A stretch of 18,603 nt of DNA from Phascolarctobacterium sp. GTDB lineage: Bacteria > Bacillota > Negativicutes > Acidaminococcales > Acidaminococcaceae. Below are positions 8,296-17,000 of this stretch, one piece after another. The notes below the pieces were generated by a model. It worked only from the letters and a program-made list of their open reading frames with translations. It was not told the origin of the DNA and did not search any database. Both the position numbers and the translations under genes were made by a program. The stretch spans positions 1-18,603 of the forward strand of contig JAHHUH010000027.1 in assembly GCA_020024105.1 (NCBI GenBank), written 5' to 3'. The first letter of the stretch is position 1; the number at the start of each line of letters is the position of its first letter.

Positions 8296-11067
8296 ATGTC
8301 TTTACAGCAAAAAAGTAAAATTGCCCTTGCCCTTGCCCTGGTATTGGGTTGTGGGACAACGGCCTTGAGTAATAACGTCCATGCGGAGGTTTTGGGTGAT
8401 GAGGACCACTCCTTCCTCCTTGAGGGGATTACAGTTGAAGCCCAAAGGCCGGATTGGGAAACCAAGCTTTCTCCAGGTACTGTTACCGTAGTACGTCCCG
8501 ATGATTACAAGGGCGAGCAGAAGAGCTTACCGGATTTACTGCGCAAGGTTCCTGGGGTGCATGTGCGTGAGGTCAATGGTAAGGGACAGTATACCACGGT
8601 TACAGTCCGTGGTTCTACGGCGGCCCAGGTAGGTGTTTTTATTGATGGTGTACTTAGTAATTTAGGCGGTGACGCGGCCGTAGATATTTCTACCATACCT
8701 ATTAAAAATGTAGAAAGAGTTGAAGTTTACCGTGGTTATATTCCCAGCCGTTTCCCCGGCACCTTTATGGGCGGTGTTATTAATATCGTTACTAAAAAGC
8801 CGGAGAAAACCAATGTTTCTGCAGAGGTGGGACCCGCCTCCTACGGTGGTCTAGATGCATCTCTGCAGATTACTGCCCCAGCAGGCAGAGGCAGCCTGAT
8901 GGTGGGAATTAATCATGAGGCAAGCGATGGTGATTTTAAATATAAAAATTTCATGTCCAAGGTTAAGGCTAACAGTCTGAAAAAGGAAATTAATATCATT
9001 CAAAATATTAATGATAATTTTCATAAATACGTTATCGATGACCTGATTAATGACCAGAAAATCAGCCTTACTCCGGAGGAGAAGGAGCATTTTTATAATG
9101 ATGAAGAAAGCTGGCTGGATTTTGTTTATAGTGAAGATGAGTACGGCCTGGCCCAAGAGGTAAAAAAAGGTTATCCGGAAGAGGTAGCCGGTATGTCAGT
9201 AGTGGAATTCAAAAGCATTATGGAGAAGCAGGGCTATAAGGATGCCTATATTGCTACGGGTGTATTTGATGAGCATAACTGGCTGGAGGGTGCTGCCATG
9301 GACTGGGATAATCCTGTAATGGGATTTGACATTATTGATGCCGCAGCCAAGCAAGAAATTATTGACGAATACGTGGATGAAAATATAGATGGCTATGTGG
9401 AGGGAATAAGGCATAAAGCAGACCCAAGCAAAAACTCAGAATTCAAGGATAATGAGCAGCATATAAAGGATGATAAGAAAAAGCTGAAAGAGGCAGAAAA
9501 TCCTGATCGCTGGCGTAAATATAATGATTATAAAAAGAGCAGCTCCATTGTAAAATGGCAGAATGATAAATGGGTGATTAAGGGCTCCTGGAATAAGATG
9601 GACCGCCATTTGCCGGACAACTTGTGGGGCAGTGATGACGCTTCAGTAGCTGATAATTTTTATAATGTAGATTTATATGATACCTATCGTTTTGATAGTA
9701 GGCATCAGGATATAGAGACCACGGATCTGCTGGTACAAAATCGTAACGAGGTAGGCAAATTGGAATGGGGCTGGATGGTGGATTATACCCATCAGGATAA
9801 GGATTATAAGGCCGAGCATCTGCTAGATATTTCTGAAGCAGAGTCTAATTGGACGCCTTTATCTGAGTGGAGCAAATATAAATCCAATAAATATAATGGT
9901 CAGATAGACGGATCCTATAGGCTGTCTGACAATAATATGTTGGATTTCCAGATGAATTATGCCTATGAAAAAATGGATATTGACGGGTCTAAAATGGACA
10001 AGGTCTTAGAGGGTATCTATGAAAAAATGTTGGTTGGACAAATGCGTAATCGTTATGAACAGGAGGTTTTTAATGTTCAGCTTCAGGATTCCATTACATT
10101 GGATAAGAATGAAAGCTGGATTTTAACTCCCAGCATCCGCTATAACCAGTCTAAGATTACCGGTATCAGTGATGGTAAGCGCTTTAAAGAGGGACAATTC
10201 AAATGGATTACTCCCCATGACAGTGAAACTAATGGTAAGGCTACCTGGCAGTTGGCAATGAAGAAGGAGTTTAATGAAAACTTTACCCTACGTATGACGG
10301 GTGGTACTTACTATCGCTTATTGAACATGTATGAAATTGCCGGCGATGGTGCCGGTATTCTGCCTGCGGTACGTAAAGAGGGCCTGGGCTCCATCTTTCC
10401 TAAGCCGGAATCGGGTAAGCAGTTTGATGTCAGTGCCGTCTGGAATGGTAGGGCACTAGGAGCGGATAATAAGAGTACGATTACCTATTTCTGGCGTGAC
10501 TCTGAAAATATGCTGCAGTTAGTTCGCGCCGGCTTGTACCATTGGAGTTATTTTAACGATAATAAAGGTACTGCCAAGGGTGTGGAGCTGGAAAGTGAAT
10601 TTAACTGGAATAAATTTGGATTAGACTTACAGGCTACTTATACCCATGCTGATATGCAGCGGAAAAATAGTGCTGTTAATTATGATTATTCCGATGTCTG
10701 GGCTACCTACCAACCGAAATGGGAGGGACATATCCGTCTGAACTATAGTCCGACGCAGGATATGACCTTTTTTACTGAGGCTCATTTTGTGGACGAATAT
10801 TTTACCTGTGATGCTAGGGATACTACCAGTGCACAAAAGGATTATCTGGCCGGAAAGCCTGTTTCTTCAATTTGGGTTGTGAATGGTGGTATGAAGCTGA
10901 AGTTTAAGGATAAATGGCAAGTAGCCTTGGGCTGCAATGATATCTTTAATGAAGGCCCCAAGCAGAAGATAACCTCAACATCACTTTTTAATGGTATTGC
11001 TTATGTAAATCCTGAATTTCCTATTCAGGGGAGAACCTATTACGCAACATTAAGATACGATTTCTAA
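8296..11067 (+). CDS. TonB-dependent outer-membrane receptor (923 aa) with large extracellular loop insertion
   Basis: An outer-membrane active transporter expected to import a scarce ligand using TonB-ExbB-ExbD energy. GAGGG (8284-8288) lies 7 nt before the ATG. Residues 1-30 are a Sec signal peptide (VHA|EV). A TonB-box-like stretch (EGITVEA) lies at ~43-49. The plug domain spans ~58-170 (LPDLLRKVPGV, VTVRG, VFIDGV, VERVEVYRG, GGVINIVTKK). The barrel follows and ends RTYYATLRYDF with terminal Phe. YRLLNMYEIAG (from ~673) and FPKPESGKQF (~701) occupy the place of the FRAP/NPDL-type segment but are diverged. Residues ~220-414 are a charged, probably helical insertion after the third strand. 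It accounts for most of the excess over the common 600-750 aa. Substrate is not deducible: no heme-type FRAP/NPNL match, no cobalamin riboswitch upstream. The 12-bp gap to AT2 implies a shared transcript. Confidence 0.95.
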   Translation: MSLQQKSKIALALALVLGCGTTALSNNVHAEVLGDEDHSFLLEGITVEAQRPDWETKLSPGTVTVVRPDDYKGEQKSLPDLLRKVPGVHVREVNGKGQYTTVTVRGSTAAQVGVFIDGVLSNLGGDAAVDISTIPIKNVERVEVYRGYIPSRFPGTFMGGVINIVTKKPEKTNVSAEVGPASYGGLDASLQITAPAGRGSLMVGINHEASDGDFKYKNFMSKVKANSLKKEINIIQNINDNFHKYVIDDLINDQKISLTPEEKEHFYNDEESWLDFVYSEDEYGLAQEVKKGYPEEVAGMSVVEFKSIMEKQGYKDAYIATGVFDEHNWLEGAAMDWDNPVMGFDIIDAAAKQEIIDEYVDENIDGYVEGIRHKADPSKNSEFKDNEQHIKDDKKKLKEAENPDRWRKYNDYKKSSSIVKWQNDKWVIKGSWNKMDRHLPDNLWGSDDASVADNFYNVDLYDTYRFDSRHQDIETTDLLVQNRNEVGKLEWGWMVDYTHQDKDYKAEHLLDISEAESNWTPLSEWSKYKSNKYNGQIDGSYRLSDNNMLDFQMNYAYEKMDIDGSKMDKVLEGIYEKMLVGQMRNRYEQEVFNVQLQDSITLDKNESWILTPSIRYNQSKITGISDGKRFKEGQFKWITPHDSETNGKATWQLAMKKEFNENFTLRMTGGTYYRLLNMYEIAGDGAGILPAVRKEGLGSIFPKPESGKQFDVSAVWNGRALGADNKSTITYFWRDSENMLQLVRAGLYHWSYFNDNKGTAKGVELESEFNWNKFGLDLQATYTHADMQRKNSAVNYDYSDVWATYQPKWEGHIRLNYSPTQDMTFFTEAHFVDEYFTCDARDTTSAQKDYLAGKPVSSIWVVNGGMKLKFKDKWQVALGCNDIFNEGPKQKITSTSLFNGIAYVNPEFPIQGRTYYATLRYDF
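8953..9537 (+). other. TonB receptor loop-2 insertion (~195 residues)
   Basis: Encodes residues 220-414, between strand-like LMVGINHEASDGDFKYKN and SIVKWQNDKWVIKGSWNK. It is rich in Lys, Glu, Asp and Asn with helix-like stretches (EEKEHFYNDEESWLDFVY, KDDKKKLKEAENPDRWRK) and lacks barrel-strand alternation. Counting strands from the plug places it in the second extracellular loop. This is topology inference without a structure. Confidence 0.6.
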
Positions 11068-11079
11068 AGGAGGGATAAT

Positions 11080-14000
11080 ATGTATAACATATTTGCTAAA
11101 ACAAGGAAGGCGGCTGTCCTGGCGACAATCTTGAGCGGCTGTATTATAGGCAGTACAGCTTGTGCTGCGGATCTTTTGATGGGCATACCTTCGAATTATG
11201 CTACCAGCCAGTTTGGCACCCTGACCGGTTCTCGTGTAAAGAGTGAAATTTGGGGTGTTAACGAGGGCGTTATTAGCAGTCTTAATCGTGACCCATCCCT
11301 GAGAAATGTACATATTAATGGTAAAAGCATGGCTTTTTTACGCCAGTATAACTATTCCACCACTAATCTGATTCCTAATGTCTTAATGGACCCTAATGCC
11401 TGGCCGGTGGATTATGAATGGAATAAGCAGGAAACCAGTAAGGACCTTATTACCGGTGTCCTGCCCTCCGTGCCCAATCCCCATTACGCAGTTTCCCAGG
11501 GAAACACCATTTATGTTACGGGTTATGACCTAGGGCAGATAGGTATCGTCCTTGTCAAGGATGGTGCTATGATTGAGCAGTCCTCGCAGACGATTAATCT
11601 TATGGACACTATTAAGGAGTATACCGGTGTGGACTATAAGGCTGCGGATGCCGGGGCCTGGGCTCATGGTGAGGGCTTGGCTATTAGAGGGGATTATCTA
11701 TACGTCTTGGTAACAGTTAATCCCCATGGCGGTTACGCTCCCTATGATGATTCCTATGTACTCCAGTACAAAATAACTGATGGTGGCCTGAGCTCCATGG
11801 CGAGTGACAGGAAGAACCTGGGCTATGTCCGCATGGGTAAGAATGGTATGTCCGGTCTGGATGATAATTTCTATAATGATTATATGTTTGCTGCTTTTTG
11901 TGGAGGACCGCAAAATTATGGTTATCCCAATGAAGAAACAAAAATTTCCTGGGGCAGGCTTGCTGATGGAGAATTGAGCCACACCAATGCTGGTGATGTT
12001 ATCGTGCCGGAAGCTGTTAAAAATGATGGCGCAGAATTTAGGGATATGCAAATCTTGCCCAATGGTACGGCCTATATTTTTAAGTTTGTTTTAAGTGGTA
12101 CTAGTGAATGTATCAACAAGCCGTTTATTTATAAAACTACTGTTTCCAACCTAATGTCCAAGCATCCTGAAGATTGGGAACTGATCCAGGACTATACGGG
12201 GAAAATTGAAAATGGTTGGTTTGGCGAGGTTTTGGCAGATTATTATACGAAACGTATTTACGCTGAGGTAGGTAACAATATTTTTGTCTATACTAATAAC
12301 GGAGCTGACCCGGAATTGAAATGGGAGACCAAGGATTTTTCCACGAATAAGCAGCATTACCAATGGAATAGTATAGAGAAATTGAAAAATGACCTGGTCT
12401 GGGGACCTAAGGCTGTCTTGGGTGTAGCTCTGCCGGAGGGCTTGACGGCTCCTTCAGTAACCAGTGCCGTGGTTAAGAATCCCAATGCCCAGCTGCTTGA
12501 CCCCAGCTATCGCAAGGCTATTACCGGTACAGAGCTGGACAGTCAGGACTACGGTGAGGTGAGCCAAGATTTAAGTAATTATAAATTCAATGAGGATAAA
12601 ACTATTTCTTTAAATAAATTTAGTGAAGGTAATTTGAAGACGAATGTTATGGCAGCTATTGATGCCTCTCGGGGTAATGACGTACATGTGGATGCATCAG
12701 GACAGCAGCTTCAGCTCCAGGTAAAAAATAGTCTGTATACCCCTGTTGGTATATATGCCGGTCAGGGCAAGGCTGTAACCGTTGATGCTGATAAGTTGAA
12801 TATCATTACAATGGGCTTAGCCCGCGAGGACGGTGGTAATTCCCTAACCAATGCTATATGGGCAGATGGTGGTGAAGAAGGGAGCAGTATTACCATTAAC
12901 GCGCCTGTGAATATTACTATGCAGGGCGGTTTAGGAGGTAATGGTATTGCTACCCAGAAAACCGACCGCTGGGGGGAGAATAGCCATTCCGCCACCGCGG
13001 CTACAAAAATTACTATAAATGGTGATGTGGCTATTAAGGGCGCAGATAGTAGTCAATGGGGTATTGACTTGAATGACGAAATGGTACTATCCCGTTTTAA
13101 CAATACCGGTCTGCTGACTACCATTGATAAAAGTGAAATTAACGTAAATGGTAATGTGGACCTGGATATTTATGGTAACGGCATTGCTTCTCTAGCAGAG
13201 GATAGCCGGATAAATGTGCGGGGAGGCTCCATTATGGTGCCCTTGGGTATGGGTTATGCTTATTACACATTAGCAGCCTATATGGGAACTATTAATATGA
13301 ATACAGGCAGTGACGGCACTACTCCTGGTACGGAAGCAGTACATTTGGATGGTGACGTATTTGTGCTCAAGGACAGTGGCCATCTAAATTTAGCCCTGAC
13401 CACGAAGGATTCCTATCTGAATGGTATCGTGGATAATGGTAATGAGGCTAATCTGTATCTGCAAAATGATGCCCAGTGGATTAATGCTGCTACTACTACT
13501 CATTATTATCAGGATGATGAAGACGTTGGCAACGGCGAGCAAAGCCATATTAATAATTTTTATGGTGGTAAAGACAGAGAACATGCAGGTAGTATCTACC
13601 AGACTGTAGATAGTAAGGCACTGACCATGGATAATTATAGTGGCAATACCAATGTTTTTTATACCCATGATCAGGAGCGACCATCAGAAATTTTAGGTGG
13701 CGCAATTGTGGTTAAGCATGCGGATGCCGGTAGCGGTATGATACTGAAAACTGATAATACAGGTATTGATACTGAGGACCAGGATCTGGTCAATGAAGTG
13801 CTGGAAGGCTTAGCTAAGAAGCTCTATTATACGGCCAGCATGGATGGTGAAAATAATCTTCAAGGTAAGGTAGAAATCGTAGAGGGGCTTACCTCCCAGT
13901 CCATCGCCAAGAGTGTGGGCACTATTGATTACAATAGTAATGGACAGGGCTATTTAAATGGAATAGAGGAGCCGGAGCCTAGACCGGATATTGTGGAGCC

Positions 14001-17000
14001 GGAAACCGTAGACATGCGTGGTCAGGAGGACAAGCACTATCTGGCTAAGGATGTTCTGGCCCAAAATTATATTTTTGCATATGACAAGGAGAAGGACAAT
14101 ATTACCAGCGGTAAGCTGTATATTGGTGAGCTGGAGGAAAACTCTGCTCGGATGAATATTGTTATTGATGCCCATGAGGTGGATATGACCGATAATGCCG
14201 CAGTGATCAAGGCAATGGACAAGGCACTTCAGCAGATTGTGAACGAAGGCCAGAATTCTGTTGCTGTCAAGGTCTTCTTTACTGATGGCCTAGTGCCGGG
14301 AGCGGAGATCGTCAGAGAGTATTCCGGCAGCTATAGCAGCGTTAACGGCCATGTGGGAGAGACGGAGGCCATTAATCCTAATAGCATTAACCAGGGAATT
14401 TATACTACTACGATTACGGGCAATCAGAAAAAGGATAAGGAGTATGCTTATAATTTTCCAACGGATGCCGATGTGGAGTACCAGTTAGCAGATAACTTTG
14501 AGCTGCGTAAGCTTTATAACCAAGCGGAGGCAGATGGTATTCAGGCTGCTGTTAAGCCGGATGGTACTGTACAGAAGCTGACGCTCAGCCATAGCCCGAT
14601 GGACGATGCAGCAGGCACCATACGTCTAGGAGTGGATGTCAGCGGCCTGCAGGGGGCAGCAGCTTACGGTATTTATAATACTCATGCAGGTAAGCTGGAG
14701 CTGCAAGATAATGGTGAGCACAGTAACTTAGTCCTGAAAATAAAAGGAGCAGCTGACGGCGCAGGTATTTATTCTGTTAACGAAGAAGGTCTGCATGAAA
14801 TGACTTTGGGCCATGAGTTGGACGGGCAGACTAATAATACAAGGGTAATGGCTATTGATGCCAGTGACAGCCGGAACACTGTTGAAGGTATCAGCGCCGG
14901 TAAAAATAGTGTAATTAATGTTAATTACGGCAAGCTGCAGATTAACGCTCCTGGAAGTGGCTTACATGCCGTGGATGGAGGTAAGATTAATGCTCTAACT
15001 TATAGCTACGAGGGACAGGGGCCGGCAGCGTATGCTGAGCGGAACGGTGTAATTAATATCAATAACTGGTCTGATGAGGAATGGCAGGGTGCAGAATATC
15101 AGGACTTACAGGGCGACCTGGTAACTGATGCTACCGGCGTTATTAATTATAATTTGCGTGCTGCTGCCAATCCGCAGGGTGAATATCAGGAAGCTGCCCA
15201 TACTACCTGGACGGGTGATGCCAGGGGTAATGTAAACCTTATTATGGATGGTGGTAGTACCTGGTTGGGCAATAGTCTTAATAATCAGGTCCAGCTGCAG
15301 CTGAGCAATGGTAGTGTCTGGTCCACTAATGGTGTGGAGGATAATTATTTAGGCTATTTACAGGGAGCCGTTGCTGGTAAAAGGGTAGGTGCCATCAGAC
15401 AGCAGAGTGAGGGCGACCTGCATATAGCTGACTATAGCGGTTCCACCGCAATTCTTTATGAACACACCAAGGAGGAGCCCCAGACTATTTTAGGTGGCAA
15501 TACTATTATTGATAAGGCAGCAGCAGCTTCTGAAATTACCTTAATCACCGATAACCAGGGCTTAGTTTTGGGAAAGGGTAGTAGTGAAGCTCAGCAGCAG
15601 GAGGTTAATGAAACCTTGAATGCGTTAGCCAATAAGCTCTACTATACCGCCTATACTACAGGAGAACAAAACCTGAAGGGTCAGGTAATGATTGCTGAAG
15701 GCTTAACCTCTAGCTCTGCAAGCTTGCGAATGGAGGATATCAGCTTTGATAAAGAAACAGGCCGGGGCAGCTATGCTTATACTCCTGAAGAAAAGCCTCT
15801 GCCACCTACTCCTCCAGTAGAGCTAACCGGTCCGATTACAGGTGATGGCAGGACCCATGACGCTATTTATACTGAAAGCGGTATTTGGGACGAAGCTACC
15901 AATACTTATACCTTTACACAGGATACAGCCATCAATACTATTCAGGCAGGTGTGGATATTGATGGAAAGGACGTTGTTATTGATGCAGGCGAGCATCGGC
16001 TGAGCATTAACACCGAGATACCTGCGGGTCAGGGGAAGGAAGCTGTTGCCCGCGGAATGCGCGTTCATGGTAATAGCCTAAAGGTAAAGAATGTTGTTGC
16101 GCTTCATGTGGTAGGTGATGGTCCTGCTGTTGGTATTGAAATTCCCGGTCTTACCTATAATGATGCCCATGAGCCGCTTCAAGGTGTTCCCACTCAGGTT
16201 ACCTTTGCTAAGGACTTGAATCTCCAGGTGGAAGCACAGGGACAGCATGATGCTTCCGACGGGGTTGCGGATACAGGAGCTTGTGGTATTTATGTAGGCA
16301 ATAAGGCTTCTGACCTAACAGTTAAGGGTGATACCGTAGTAAAGGTTACCTCCGACCAGGGCGGCGATGCTTACGGCGTCGTAGTTGCTGACCGTGAGGT
16401 GGGCAGGCCCATGGTCGATAGTGCGGTAATTAATTTACAAGGGGCGGACATTACTGCCCAGGCTGGCACTGCTGAACAGCGGACTTATGCGGCAGCAGCC
16501 CTGGGTGGCAGGATTAATATTAATACTGACGGTACGCAGGCTGGTTCTGAAAAGGTTGTTCTTCATGGTGACCTTTATGCGGCAGCTTGTGGAGAAAGCT
16601 CTGATGGGGACGGTAGTAGACATACTAACGGCGAACTAAATATTGCTTTAGCTACTACGGATTCACAGCTGAATGGTGTTATCGATAATAGAAGTGCAAA
16701 GCAGTCTGATAGGTTGGATTTAGGAACCGTTAATTTATGGCTACAGAAGGGAGCTACCTGGAGGCATGAGGCAGCCGGTTATATTGATACGGAAAATAAT
16801 GTTAATACCAGCTATGTCACCCGTCTAGTAGGTGGTGCCCCGGGGCAGGAGGGTGTTATTTATCAGAATAGCGCTGAGCGCGATATTGTTATTGATAATT
16901 ACAGTGGTAATACCAAGGTTTTCTACCAGCATACTACAGAAGCTCCTGCTAATATTATTGGTGGGGCATTAACCATTAATAAGGCCGAGGCTGATTCCGG

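Noticed and set aside
8851..9156. Minus-strand 101-codon frame with hydrophobic stretches
   Set aside because: Antisense to the receptor gene. Its hydrophobicity reflects the complement of Lys/Asp/Asn codons.
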